Shown piece after piece: positions 15,459 through 23,009 of a stretch of 37,722 nucleotides of DNA. Location of the stretch: assembly GCA_009699505.1 (NCBI GenBank), contig WLOB01000002.1, forward strand, positions 1-37,722, read 5' to 3'. The position numbers were made by a program, and so were the translations under genes. The notes beneath the pieces are model-generated. The model was not told the origin of the DNA. It did no database searches and worked only from the letters and a program-made list of their open reading frames with translations. The stretch is from Actinomycetota bacterium. GTDB taxonomy: Bacteria > Actinomycetota > Thermoleophilia > Solirubrobacterales > Solirubrobacteraceae. Every line of letters starts with the position of its first letter. Positions within the stretch are counted from its first letter, which is position 1.

Positions 15459-15490
15459 GGACCCGGCCCCGCCCCGGACGGGGCCGGTCC
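15459..15490 (-). terminator. GC-rich hairpin downstream of the mutase gene
   Basis: On the minus strand, 12-42 bases past the mutase stop, GGACCGGCCCCG pairs with CGGGGCCGGGTCC (one bulge, 7-base loop). No T-tract follows, as is usual in very GC-rich actinobacteria. Confidence 0.5.
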
Positions 15491-15501
15491 GAGAGCCCCC
15501 C

Positions 15502-17556
15502 TCAGCCCGCGGTGCCCGCCTCGATCGAGCCGCCCGTGGGGGCGGGGACGTCGGCCTCGTCGAGGACGCCGTTGGCCTCCGCGACGATGCGCACGATGTC
15601 GGCCATGATGACCGAGATGTCGAAGTCCTTCGGCGTGTAGACGCCCGCGACGCCGGCGTCGGCCAAGGGCTGCGCGTCGGCCTCGGGGATGATGCCGCCG
15701 ACGATCACGGGGACGTCGACGCCCTTGTCGCGCAGCTCCTGGATCACGGCCGGGATCAGCTCGAGGTGGCTGCCGGACAGGATGGAGAGGCCGATGACGT
15801 GGACGACCTCCTGCTCGGCGGAGCGGGCGATCTGCTCCGGCGTCAGGCGGATGCCCTCGTAGACGACGTCCATGCCCACGTCGCGCGCGCGGACGGCGAT
15901 CTGCTCGGCGCCGTTGGAGTGGCCGTCGAGGCCGGGCTTGCCGACCAGGATTTTGATCCGGCGGCCCATGGCCTCCGAGACCCGCTCGACCTCGGACTGG
16001 ACCTGCTCGAGCTCGGCGGAGCGGTCCGTGGTCGACGCGGCCTCGCCGACGCCCGTGGGTCCGCGGTACTCGCCGAAGGCGGTGCGCAGCGTCTTCGCCC
16101 ATTCGCCGGTCGTGACGCCGGCGCGGGCGGCCTCGATCGACGCGGGCATGATGTTCTCGTCGCTCTGCGCGACCTCCGCCAGGCGCTGCAGCGCGGCGTC
16201 CACGGCGGCCTGGTCGCGGCCGGCGCGCCACTCGGCGATGGCCGTCTTGGCCTGCTCCTCGACGGCGTGGTCGACGGTCATGATGCCGCCGTCGCCCGCC
16301 GCGGTCAGCGGGGAGGGCTCCGACTCGGTGTACTTGTTGATGCCGACGACGACCTGCTCGCCCTTCTCGATCCGGGCGATGCGCTCGCGGTGGCTCTCGA
16401 CGAGCGAGCTCTTCATGTAGTCGACGGCCTCGACGGCGCCGCCGTGCTCGGCGACGACGGCCATCTCGGCACGCGCGCCCTCGAGCAGCTCCTCCACGAG
16501 CCCGTCCATGACGACGGAGCCCTCGAAGATGTCGGGGTACTCGAGCAGGTCCGTCTCGAACGCGAGGATCTGCTGGATGCGCAGCGCCCACTGCTGGTCC
16601 CAGGCGCGCGGCAGGCCGAGCGCCTCGTTCCACGCGGGCAGCTGCAGCGCGCGGGCGCGGGCGTTGCGGCCGAGCGTCACGGCGAGCGCCTCGAGGACGA
16701 TGCGCTGGACGTTGTTCTCGGGCTGCGCCTCGGTCAGGCCGAGCGAGTTGACCTGCACGCCGTACCGGAAGCGCAGGGCCTTCTCGTCCGTGATGCCGTA
16801 CCGGTCGCGGCCGAGGGCCTCCCACAGGACGCCCATCGCCCGGAGCTTCGCGTGCTCCTCGATGAAGCGGACGCCGGCGTTGACGAAGAACGAGATGCGG
16901 GCGAAGACCTTCGGCATCACGGACGGGTCGACGCGCTCGGCGGCGGCGTCGAGGACGGCGATCGCGTTGGACATCGCGTAGGCGATCTCCTGGACCGGCG
17001 TGGCCCCGGCCTCCTGCAGGTGGTAGCTGCAGATGTTGATCGGGTTCCACTTCGGGACGTGCTCGACCGTGTAGGCGATCATGTCCGCGATCAGCCGCAT
17101 CGAGGGGCCGGGCGGGAACGCGTACGTGCCGCGCGCCAGGAACTCCTTGATGATGTCGTTCTGCGTCGTGCCCTGGAGCCGGCGCTGGACCTCCTCGGGG
17201 TCCGTGTCCTGGTCCTGCTCCTCGGCGGCGACGACGTACATCGAGAGCATCCACGCGGCGACCGCGTTGATCGTCATCGACGTGTTCATCGTCTCGAGCG
17301 GGATGCCGTCCATGAGGACCCGCATGTCGCCGATGTGCGAGACCGGGACGCCGACCTTGCCGACCTCGCCCCGGGCGAGCGTGTCGTCCGGGTCGTAGCC
17401 CGTCTGGGTCGGCAGGTCGAACGCGACGGAGAGGCCGGTCTGGCCCTTCGCGAGGTTGCCCCGGTAGAGCTCGTTGGACGCCTTCGCCGTCGAGTGGCCG
17501 GCGTAGGTCCGCATGAGCCAGGGACGGTCCGGCTTCGGCAGGCGTGGGCTGGTCAT
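15502..17556 (-). CDS. meaA: Coenzyme-B12-dependent acyl-CoA mutase, MeaA/ethylmalonyl-CoA mutase type
   Basis: This 684-residue fusion has the mutase TIM-barrel first (about 1-500) and a C-terminal B12-binding domain (about 535-665). The N-terminus MRTYAGHSTAKASNELYR, then GQTGLSVAFDLPTQTGYDPD, is characteristic of the MeaA/Ecm branch rather than the classical methylmalonyl-CoA mutase large subunit. INICSYHLQEAGATPVQEIAYAMS is the substrate-site region. The B12 domain has the base-off histidine in GKPGLDGHSNGAEQ (about H546) and later PVIVGGIIPEADA. The expected reaction is (2R)-ethylmalonyl-CoA to methylsuccinyl-CoA, in the ethylmalonyl-CoA pathway; Ccr, which makes ethylmalonyl-CoA, is 4 kb away. 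TAGACT lies 6 bases before the ATG. Isobutyryl-CoA mutase-like activity is the main alternative. Confidence 0.88.
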   Translation of the reverse strand: MTSPRLPKPDRPWLMRTYAGHSTAKASNELYRGNLAKGQTGLSVAFDLPTQTGYDPDDTLARGEVGKVGVPVSHIGDMRVLMDGIPLETMNTSMTINAVAAWMLSMYVVAAEEQDQDTDPEEVQRRLQGTTQNDIIKEFLARGTYAFPPGPSMRLIADMIAYTVEHVPKWNPINICSYHLQEAGATPVQEIAYAMSNAIAVLDAAAERVDPSVMPKVFARISFFVNAGVRFIEEHAKLRAMGVLWEALGRDRYGITDEKALRFRYGVQVNSLGLTEAQPENNVQRIVLEALAVTLGRNARARALQLPAWNEALGLPRAWDQQWALRIQQILAFETDLLEYPDIFEGSVVMDGLVEELLEGARAEMAVVAEHGGAVEAVDYMKSSLVESHRERIARIEKGEQVVVGINKYTESEPSPLTAAGDGGIMTVDHAVEEQAKTAIAEWRAGRDQAAVDAALQRLAEVAQSDENIMPASIEAARAGVTTGEWAKTLRTAFGEYRGPTGVGEAASTTDRSAELEQVQSEVERVSEAMGRRIKILVGKPGLDGHSNGAEQIAVRARDVGMDVVYEGIRLTPEQIARSAEQEVVHVIGLSILSGSHLELIPAVIQELRDKGVDVPVIVGGIIPEADAQPLADAGVAGVYTPKDFDISVIMADIVRIVAEANGVLDEADVPAPTGGSIEAGTAG

Positions 17557-17562
17557 CCCGCC

Positions 17563-17568
17563 AGTCTA
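17563..17568 (-). promoter_or_regulatory. Predicted -10 element (TAGACT) of the mutase gene
   Basis: On the minus strand TAGACT ends 6 bases before the ATG at 17556, predicting a leaderless transcript. Confidence 0.45.
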
Positions 17569-17760
17569 CGTCGCATCCCGGGGCGACGGCGGTGCGGGAC
17601 GCACCGGGATCTACGCCGGGTAGGAACGGGGCCCGCGGGACGGCCGGGATCGCGGCGCCCGCGGGGGCCGGCGCGGGACGGCGCCGGCCGGCGCGGAGGT
17701 GGGGAGCGTCCTCCGGGACGCAGCGGCCGGCGCCCGCCTGCGGGACCGCCCGCCCCGCCC

Positions 17761-18837
17761 CTAGGGCAGGATCCGCGCCTCGCGATAGCGGTCCAGCGCG
17801 CGCAGGAACGACTCCTCCGTCCGGCGGTGGCCGGTGAACCCGAGGTCGCGGCTGCGGCCCATGTCGGCGAAGACCTCGAACGGCCGGCCGAGGTCCGCGT
17901 CCGTGTGCCACCACGACGCGACCCGGGAGAGGTCGGCCTCGACGAGGCCCTCGCGCTCCGCGATCGCCGCCCACGCGTCCTCCTGCCCGGCCATCTGCTC
18001 CTCGAGCGGCCGGGCCTCGCCCTCGAACCCCTCCGGCCGCACGCCGAGGTGCTCCGCGATCCGCGGCCACAGCCGCCGCCAGCGGAAGACGTCGCCGTTG
18101 ACGACGTTGAACGCCGTGTCCGCCGCCGCCGGCGACGTCGCGGCCCAGACCATGTGCTCCGCGAGCAGGTCCGCGTCGGTGACGTCGCAGACGCCGTTCC
18201 ACTGCGCCTCGGAGCCGGGGAACACGAAGGGCCGGTCCGTCTCGCGGCAGAGCGCCGCCTGCGCCCCGATCGTCAGGCCCATGTTCATCGCGTTGCCGAC
18301 CGCGAAGCCCACGACGGTGTGCGACCGGTGGACGCTCCACGTGGCGCCCGTCCGCTCCGAGGCGGCGAACAGCTCGTCCTCCTGGTCGTAGTAGAAGTTC
18401 GCGACGTCGAGACGCTCCTCCTCCTCGCGGAACGGCGTGTCGGGCACCTCGCCGGTGCCGTAGGCCTCGAACGGCCCGAGGTAGTGCTTCAGCCCGGTCA
18501 CCAGCGCGACGTGGCGGACGCTGCCGGCGGGCTCGAGCGCCGCGAAGAGGTTGCGCATCATCGCCGTGTTCACCTCGCGGTTCTCGTCCTCCGTGTCCCG
18601 CTTGGACCACGAGGTGTAGAAGACGTGCGTCGGGGCCAGGCCCTCCAGCGCCGCCGCGAGGCCCTCGGGGTCCAGGAGGTCCCCGGCGATCGTGCGGGTG
18701 CCCCCGGGCGCCTCCCCGGGGCGGCGGGCCAAGCCGACGACCTCGCCGCCGCGACCGGCCAGGAGGCGCACGATCGCGCCGCCGGTGATGCCGCTGGAGC
18801 CGACGACGAGCGCGACGGGGATCTCGGGTTCGGGCAC
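17761..18837 (-). CDS. SDR-family oxidoreductase of the PRISE type (progesterone 5-beta-reductase/iridoid-synthase-like enone reductase)
   Basis: From the GTG at 18837 the protein has 358 residues. It has an extended-SDR NAD(P) fold: VALVVGSSGITGGAIVRLL near the N-terminus, HVFYTSWSKRDTEDENREVN, the conserved lysine in VTGLKHYLGPFEAYG, and the tyrosine in NFYYDQEDELF, which replaces the classical YxxxK motif in PRISE enzymes. These enzymes use NADPH to reduce 1,4-enones. The substrate is unknown. GTG at 18837 is preferred over ATG at 18873 because GAGAGAGGTGG, a strong ribosome-binding site, precedes it and the 12 extra residues (MRRPRRERGGPP) are not family-like. A TAGCGT -10 lies at 18886-18891, so this is one of the few leadered genes here. 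Confidence 0.86.
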   Translation of the reverse strand: MPEPEIPVALVVGSSGITGGAIVRLLAGRGGEVVGLARRPGEAPGGTRTIAGDLLDPEGLAAALEGLAPTHVFYTSWSKRDTEDENREVNTAMMRNLFAALEPAGSVRHVALVTGLKHYLGPFEAYGTGEVPDTPFREEEERLDVANFYYDQEDELFAASERTGATWSVHRSHTVVGFAVGNAMNMGLTIGAQAALCRETDRPFVFPGSEAQWNGVCDVTDADLLAEHMVWAATSPAAADTAFNVVNGDVFRWRRLWPRIAEHLGVRPEGFEGEARPLEEQMAGQEDAWAAIAEREGLVEADLSRVASWWHTDADLGRPFEVFADMGRSRDLGFTGHRRTEESFLRALDRYREARILP

Positions 18838-18841
18838 TGGG

Positions 18842-18857
18842 GGACCACCTCTCTCGC
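18842..18857 (-). promoter_or_regulatory. Shine-Dalgarno sequence deciding the GTG start at 18837
   Basis: GAGAGAGGTGG lies a few bases upstream of the GTG on the minus strand. It is downstream of the alternative ATG at 18873, so it can only serve the GTG. Confidence 0.6.
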
Positions 18858-19045
18858 GCCGCGGGCGGCGCATGGACTGGGGCCGACGCTACCCGGCAGC
18901 CCGTCGGACCCCCGCGCGACGGGCGACGTACGCGGCACGCGCCCCGCCGGACCGGCCCGCGCGGCCGGGTCCGCCGCGACGCCCGCCCGCCCGGCGCGCC
19001 GCGACCCTGCGAGCCCCTCGCCCCGGCCCGGAACCCCTCGCGAGA

Positions 19046-19051
19046 TAGGGT
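19046..19051 (+). promoter_or_regulatory. Predicted -10 element (TAGGGT) of the MBL-fold hydrolase gene
   Basis: TAGGGT is followed by 7 bases and the GTG at 19059, giving a leaderless geometry. The spacer CGGGAGC has a GGGAG, but it is too close to the start to act as a normal ribosome-binding site. Confidence 0.5.
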
Positions 19052-19058
19052 CGGGAGC

Positions 19059-19997
19059 GTGACGTACGACCCGCCGCAGACCGTCGACCTGATGCACCTG
19101 GGCAAGCCGAAGGCGATGTCCGCGCACCTCTTCGACGACGTGATCGTCGACCCGGGGGCGGAGAGCACGATCGAGCGCGTCGTCGAGGCCCTGGACGGCC
19201 GGACGCCGCGGGCGATCCTCCTGACCCACATCCACTTCGACCACGCCGGCGGCACCGGGGCGCTCGTCCGCCGGTTCCCGGACGTCGAGGTCTGGGTCCA
19301 CGAGCGCGGCGCCCGCCACATGATCGACCCGACGCGCCTCGTCGCGAGCGCCCGCAAGGTCTTCGGCGACTACTTCGACATGCTCTGGGGCGAGGTCATC
19401 CCGATCCCGGAGAGGAACATCCGGGTCCTCCACGGTGGCGAGGAGGAGGGGCCCTGGGAGGTCGCCTACACGCCCGGCCACGCGCAGCACCACGTCTGCT
19501 ACCTCCACCGGCCGACCCGCACCGCCTTCACGGGCGACGTCACCGGCATCCGGATCGACGGCGGCCCGGCGCTGCCGCCGACCCCGCCGCCGGACATCGA
19601 CCCGCCGCTCTGGCACGCCTCGCTCGAGACGGTCGCCGCCTGGGAGCCCGAGCGCCTCGCGTTCATGCACTTCGGCCAGACCACGGGCGACGTGATGGAG
19701 CAGATCGCGACGATGCACGAGACGCTCGACCTCTACGCGGAGACGGCGCGGACCACCGACGCGCAGGGCATGGCGGACTTCATCCGCGGCTGGGTGCTCG
19801 AGCGCGCGGGGGAGGAGGGCCTGCCGACGTACTACGCCGCCGGCCCGTTCGAGGGCCTGTGGGCGGGACTCGACCGGTACTGGAAGCGCGTGGCCCGCGA
19901 GGCGGAGGTCGCCGGCGCCGAGGCGCACGACGAGGTGGTCGACGCGTCCGGCGAGCACCGCCAGGACCAGGGCGACGAGTCGACCCCGGCCTCCTGA
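19059..19997 (+). CDS. Metallo-beta-lactamase-fold hydrolase
   Basis: This 312-residue protein has the full zinc-ligand set of the MBL fold: THIHFDHAGG (HxHxDH, about residues 52-61), the histidine in YTPGHAQHHVCYL, the aspartate in FTGDVTG and the histidine in FMHFGQT. A helical C-terminal part (about 225-285) includes FIRGWVLERAGEEGLPTYYAAGPFEGLWAGLDRYWKR in adjacent pieces, and the last 25 residues are acidic and disordered-looking. The family includes glyoxalase II, lactonases and other (thio)esterases; the substrate cannot be assigned. It lies next to the enone reductase on the opposite strand and converges with the OsmC gene, with 15 bases between stops. Confidence 0.9.
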   Translation: MTYDPPQTVDLMHLGKPKAMSAHLFDDVIVDPGAESTIERVVEALDGRTPRAILLTHIHFDHAGGTGALVRRFPDVEVWVHERGARHMIDPTRLVASARKVFGDYFDMLWGEVIPIPERNIRVLHGGEEEGPWEVAYTPGHAQHHVCYLHRPTRTAFTGDVTGIRIDGGPALPPTPPPDIDPPLWHASLETVAAWEPERLAFMHFGQTTGDVMEQIATMHETLDLYAETARTTDAQGMADFIRGWVLERAGEEGLPTYYAAGPFEGLWAGLDRYWKRVAREAEVAGAEAHDEVVDASGEHRQDQGDESTPAS

Positions 19998-20012
19998 GCG
20001 CCGGGTCGCCCG

Positions 20013-20492
20013 TCAGACCCGCTCGAACGCCGGCTCGACCCGGATCTCCGACCGCAGGCTGCCCGCGATGAAGCACTCGCGGTGCGCCAGGTCCACGAGC
20101 CGGCGCAGGCGGTCGTCCGACGGGGTTCTCCCGCGCACGCCGATCCGCGGGCGCAGCACGATCCGCTCGACCCACAGCGGCCCGGACCCGGCGTGCTCGG
20201 GCATCTCGGCCTCGGCGTCGTCGCGGTAGGAGACGACGTCCACGCGGGCCCGGGCGGCGACCGCCAGGAACGACAGGAGCTGGCAGGAGGACGCGGCGGC
20301 GAGCAGCAGCGCCTCCGGGTTCAGCCGCCCGGGGTCGCCGCCGAACGCGGGATCGCTCGACAGCCGGAGCGCGGCGTCGGCCGGCGGGGCCACCACGTCG
20401 TGGGTGCGGTCGTAGGCGTCGTACCCGGCGCCCGTGCTGCCGCTCCAGGTGCACGTCGTCGCGTAGCGATGGACCGGTGCGCCCTCCGTCAT
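20013..20492 (-). CDS. OsmC/Ohr-family protein
   Basis: This 159-residue protein has the OsmC layout: an N-terminal sheet (YATTCTWSGSTGAGYDAYDR), the first redox cysteine in the central helix (NPEALLLAAASSCQLLSFLAVAA) and the second in LAHRECFIAGSL near the C-terminus. These two cysteines reduce organic hydroperoxides. The ATG at 20492 has AAGGTG five bases upstream; the GTG at 20498 overlaps that site and is less likely. A TAGGAC hexamer at 20521-20526 may be the -10. It is probably a peroxide-defence protein, but some OsmC homologues have other or unknown roles. Confidence 0.88.
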   Translation of the reverse strand: MTEGAPVHRYATTCTWSGSTGAGYDAYDRTHDVVAPPADAALRLSSDPAFGGDPGRLNPEALLLAAASSCQLLSFLAVAARARVDVVSYRDDAEAEMPEHAGSGPLWVERIVLRPRIGVRGRTPSDDRLRRLVDLAHRECFIAGSLRSEIRVEPAFERV

Positions 20493-20607
20493 GGACACAC
20501 CTTGGCAGAGCGCGGCGCGTGTCCTATGGTGGGTTCGACGGACCCCCGCGACCGCAGGTCCCCCGGCTCCCCGCCGCCTCGGTCCGCATCCCCCGGGACA
20601 TCCCCGT

Positions 20608-20613
20608 TACCCT
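20608..20613 (+). promoter_or_regulatory. Predicted -10 element (TACCCT) of clpS
   Basis: TACCCT is followed by 7 bases and the GTG at 20621, consistent with a leaderless mRNA. Confidence 0.4.
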
Positions 20614-20620
20614 GCCGACC

Positions 20621-20908
20621 GTGAGTCAGACCATCGAGCAGACGCGCGCCGCCGATCCCTTCACGGGGCTGGGTGGGGCGTGGAACGTGATCGTCAAGGA
20701 CGACGACCACAACACGCACCAGGGCGTCGCCGTCGTGCTCGCGCGGTTCATCCCGGGCGTCACCGTCGACGCGGGCCTGCGGATCGCCGACACGATCCAC
20801 CGCACGGGCTCCTCCATCGTGTGGACCGGCCACAAGGAGCTGGCCGAGCACTACTGGGAGCAGCTGCGCGACGCCGGGCTGACGATGGCCCCGCTCGAGC
20901 AGGCCTGA
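20621..20908 (+). CDS. clpS: ATP-dependent Clp protease adaptor ClpS
   Basis: This 95-residue protein is of the usual ClpS size. After about 20 flexible residues comes the fold: WNVIVKDDDHNTHQGVAVVL (the N-degron pocket acid pair lies in the DDD/N segment), then the helical ADTIHRTGSSIVWTGHKELAEHYWEQLRDAGLTMAPLE, closely following actinobacterial ClpS, including VWTG and the AEHY-x-x-QL-x-x-GL ending. It delivers N-end-rule substrates to the ClpAP/ClpCP protease in the cytosol. The typical neighbour clpA/clpC is not here. The GTG start has a -10-like hexamer 7 bases upstream. It converges with the 21032 gene across a 46-bp palindrome. Confidence 0.9.
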   Translation: MSQTIEQTRAADPFTGLGGAWNVIVKDDDHNTHQGVAVVLARFIPGVTVDAGLRIADTIHRTGSSIVWTGHKELAEHYWEQLRDAGLTMAPLEQA

Positions 20909-20957
20909 GCCCTCCGCGCCGGCCCGCGCCGGCGCAGCACCCCCTCCCGGCCCCGTC

Positions 20958-21003
20958 CCGGAACGACGAAGGCCCGCCGATCGGCGGGCCTTCGTCGTTC
21001 CGG
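20958..21003. terminator. 46-bp perfect palindrome, bidirectional terminator
   Basis: The 46 bases are a perfect palindrome centred between 20980 and 20981 with GATC at the middle (arms begin CCGGAACGACGAAGGCC). It lies 49 bases after clpS and 28 bases after the stop of the convergent 21032 gene. RNA from either strand folds into a very stable stem. There is no T-tract. Confidence 0.85.
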
Positions 21004-21031
21004 CGTGCGGCCGCGGGCGCGGCCGGCCGGC

Positions 21032-21430
21032 TCAGCCCTCGGCCGGGACCGGCTCGCCGGTCATGCGCGGGTCCTCGGACGCCACGGGGGAGCCGAAGGG
21101 CTCGTCGCCGTAGGGGTCCGTCACGCCCGGGCCGCGGCCGTGGGCGATCGCGAAGTTGCTCTCGTACGCGAGGGGCTTGTGGTACAGGTTCGAGTGCACC
21201 GTGCGGAAGCGGATCAGCTCGTCCGAGTTCCACATGGTCTCCCACGTGCGCTTGTCCGGGACGGCCACGGAGAGGCGGAAGCGGTAGCCGTCCTCGCGGG
21301 AGCGGATGACCCGCACCTCGAGCGCGCCGAGGCGGAGCATCTGCGGCGTCAGCTCCTGGAGGGCGGCCGCGAGGGCGTCGCCCTGCAGGCCGGTCGCGTA
21401 GAACGGGATCTCGTACGCCGTCGTCGTCAT
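21032..21430 (-). CDS. Conserved-looking protein of unknown function downstream of ccr
   Basis: This 132-residue protein is one I do not recognise. Residues 1-95 look like a compact alpha/beta domain (EIPFYATGLQGDALAAALQELTP, LGALEVRVIRSREDGYRFRLSVAVPD, then TWETMWNSDELIRF and HSNLYHKPLAYESNF). The last 35 are Gly/Pro/acidic and probably disordered. The ATG has AGGA five bases upstream. It follows ccr on the same strand after 151 bases and ends at the shared terminator palindrome, so it may be part of the ccr transcript. A helper role in ethylmalonyl-CoA metabolism is possible but unsupported by any motif. Confidence 0.72.
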   Translation of the reverse strand: MTTTAYEIPFYATGLQGDALAAALQELTPQMLRLGALEVRVIRSREDGYRFRLSVAVPDKRTWETMWNSDELIRFRTVHSNLYHKPLAYESNFAIAHGRGPGVTDPYGDEPFGSPVASEDPRMTGEPVPAEG

Positions 21431-21581
21431 CGTCGTCCTATCGTCCCACGTCCGCGCCGATCGCGTCCGCGCCCTGCGACGCCGGGCGGGGATGCCCGGC
21501 CGTCGCCTGCACGGGCGGCCGCCCCGAGGCCGCCGCCCGTCCCGCGGGCGACCGGGCCCGAGGCCCGGCCGCCCGCCGGTC

Positions 21582-22850
21582 CTAGTTGCCGATCTCGCCC
21601 TTGATCGCGCCGGGGAGGGCGGGCGCGTCGTCGCTGCGGCCCTCGTCCTCGTCCTTCGCGCCGACGAGGATGGCGATCTTGCCGGAGTGCTTGTTGTCGC
21701 GCATGAGCTGGTGGACGTCCGCGGTCTCCTCGAACCCGACCGTCTTCCAGAGCACGGGCTTGACCTTGCCCTCGGCGATCAGCTGGTTCGCCTTCATGCA
21801 CTGGTACGCGTTGGCGAAGTGGGAGCCGATGATCTCCTTCTGCTTCATCCACAGGTACCGGACGTCGAAGTCCAGCGTGTAGCCCGAGGTGGCGCCGCAG
21901 ATGACGACCTTGCCGAACGGCTTGACCGTGAAGACGGAGGTCGGGAACGTCGCCTTGCCGACGTGCTCGAAGACGATGTCCGGGGACTCGCCGCCGAAGA
22001 GCTCCTTGACCTTCTTGGAGAACGAGCGGGAGTGGCCGAAGCGCTCCTTCTCCTGCTCCGGCGTCTCGTCGCCGGTGCGCATCATCCCCTTGAAGTCGTT
22101 GCGGTTGATGTACCCGACCGCCCCGAGCTCCTTGACCAGCTCGCCCTTCTCCTCCGAGGAGACGACGCCGACGCACTCCGCGCCCGCGGCGACGCACAGC
22201 TGGATGGCGAAGACGCCCAGGCCGCCGGCGGCGCCCCAGATCAGGACCTTGTCGCCGGCCTTGACCGCGGCGCGGTCCATGAGCATGCGGTAGGCGGTGA
22301 AGTACGTCAGGCCGTACGACGCGGCCTCGGCCCAGGAGAGGTGCTTCGGCTTGGGCAGCAGCTGCTGCGCCTGCACCTTGCAGAACTCGGCAAAGGAGCC
22401 CCACGTGGTCTCGTAGGCCCAGATCTTCTGCGACGGCGCGGCCATCGGGTCGAGGCCGTGGACCTCGACGTCCTCGTAGGAGGCCTGGTTGCAGTGGATG
22501 ACGACCTCGTCGCCGACCTTCCAGCGCGTGACGCCGTCGCCGACCTTCCAGACGATGCCGGACGCGTCGGAGCCGCCGATGTGGTGGCCGAACTCCGGGT
22601 GGTCCCCGTACTTGAAGACGGAGACGGGCTGCCCGAGGGCGGCCCAGACGTTGTTGAAGTTCACGCCGGCGGCCATCACCCGGACGACGACCTCGAACGC
22701 GCCGGGCTGCGGCACGTCGACGGTCTCGAGCTGGATCGCGTCCTTCGGCTCGCCGAGCCGATCCTCGCGGATGGCCCAGGCGGACATGGTGGCCGGCAGC
22801 TCGCCGGGGGCCGTGCGCGCGGTGTGCAGGTCTGTGAGATCGACGGACAT
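21582..22850 (-). CDS. ccr: Crotonyl-CoA carboxylase/reductase
   Basis: This 422-residue medium-chain dehydrogenase/reductase aligns by eye with Ccr over its whole length. It has SAWAIREDRLGEPKDAIQLE, AAGVNFNNVWAALGQPVSVF, IWAYETTWGSFAEFCKVQAQQLLPKPKHL, the NADPH motif VLIWGAAGGLGVFAIQL, FEHVGKATFPTSVF, and DVRYLWMKQKEIIGSHFANAYQ. The Asn, Glu and His that bind CO2 in characterised Ccr enzymes should be those in GVNFN, YET and GSHFAN. It makes (2S)-ethylmalonyl-CoA from crotonyl-CoA, CO2 and NADPH, the committed step of the ethylmalonyl-CoA pathway. TAGGGT lies 8 bases before the ATG. The last 20 residues are acidic and outside the fold. Confidence 0.95.
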   Translation of the reverse strand: MSVDLTDLHTARTAPGELPATMSAWAIREDRLGEPKDAIQLETVDVPQPGAFEVVVRVMAAGVNFNNVWAALGQPVSVFKYGDHPEFGHHIGGSDASGIVWKVGDGVTRWKVGDEVVIHCNQASYEDVEVHGLDPMAAPSQKIWAYETTWGSFAEFCKVQAQQLLPKPKHLSWAEAASYGLTYFTAYRMLMDRAAVKAGDKVLIWGAAGGLGVFAIQLCVAAGAECVGVVSSEEKGELVKELGAVGYINRNDFKGMMRTGDETPEQEKERFGHSRSFSKKVKELFGGESPDIVFEHVGKATFPTSVFTVKPFGKVVICGATSGYTLDFDVRYLWMKQKEIIGSHFANAYQCMKANQLIAEGKVKPVLWKTVGFEETADVHQLMRDNKHSGKIAILVGAKDEDEGRSDDAPALPGAIKGEIGN

Positions 22851-22858
22851 CGGCGAGA

Positions 22859-22864
22859 ACCCTA
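22859..22864 (-). promoter_or_regulatory. Predicted -10 element (TAGGGT) of ccr
   Basis: On the minus strand TAGGGT lies 8 bases before the ATG at 22850, consistent with leaderless transcription. Confidence 0.5.
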
Positions 22865-23009
22865 CCGCCGGTCGGACCGGGGCGGCGTGCCGTCGTCGGG
22901 GGCCGCGGACGGGCGGTCGGGCGCGCCGGGTGACGGTGCACGCGGAGACCGCCCCGCAGCGGTGCCCGGGGGGCTCCCGGCCGACGGGCCGGGGCCCGCC
23001 GGGGCGGGG

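Larger units (their letters stand above)
14764..15501. other. 738-bp gene-free region upstream of fliA with an AT-richer island and palindromes
   Basis: No ORF here has a recognisable product or convincing composition. Bases about 14885-15050 are clearly richer in A+T than their surroundings. They contain CAACG/CGTTG (14861-14872), CCGTTTC/GAAACGG around 14962-14989, and the 18-bp palindrome at 15010-15027. The fliA transcript (minus strand) and whatever controls it should start here. The far end (15459-15490) is the hairpin after the mutase gene. Confidence 0.6.

Noticed and set aside
14957-15640. Plus-strand ORF in the gap upstream of fliA
   Set aside because: It runs into the antisense of the mutase gene, has no ribosome-binding site or -10 at the right distance and no recognisable domain.
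18838-18873. ATG at 18873 as the start of the PRISE-type reductase
   Set aside because: It adds MRRPRRERGGPP, which is not family-like, and the strong ribosome-binding site lies downstream of it, in front of the GTG at 18837.
13846-19062. Very long plus-strand open frame (1738 codons) across the fliA and mutase region
   Set aside because: It is antisense to clear fliA and B12-mutase genes and its translation is Arg/Val/Asp/Leu-rich repeat-like text without domains. Long antisense frames are expected at this GC content.
20526-20624. Short ORF ending in a GTGA overlap with clpS, similar in layout to the cof leader
   Set aside because: Its ATG overlaps the only -10-like hexamer (TATGGT), and a better-placed -10 (20608-20613) exists for clpS itself, so the overlap is probably chance.
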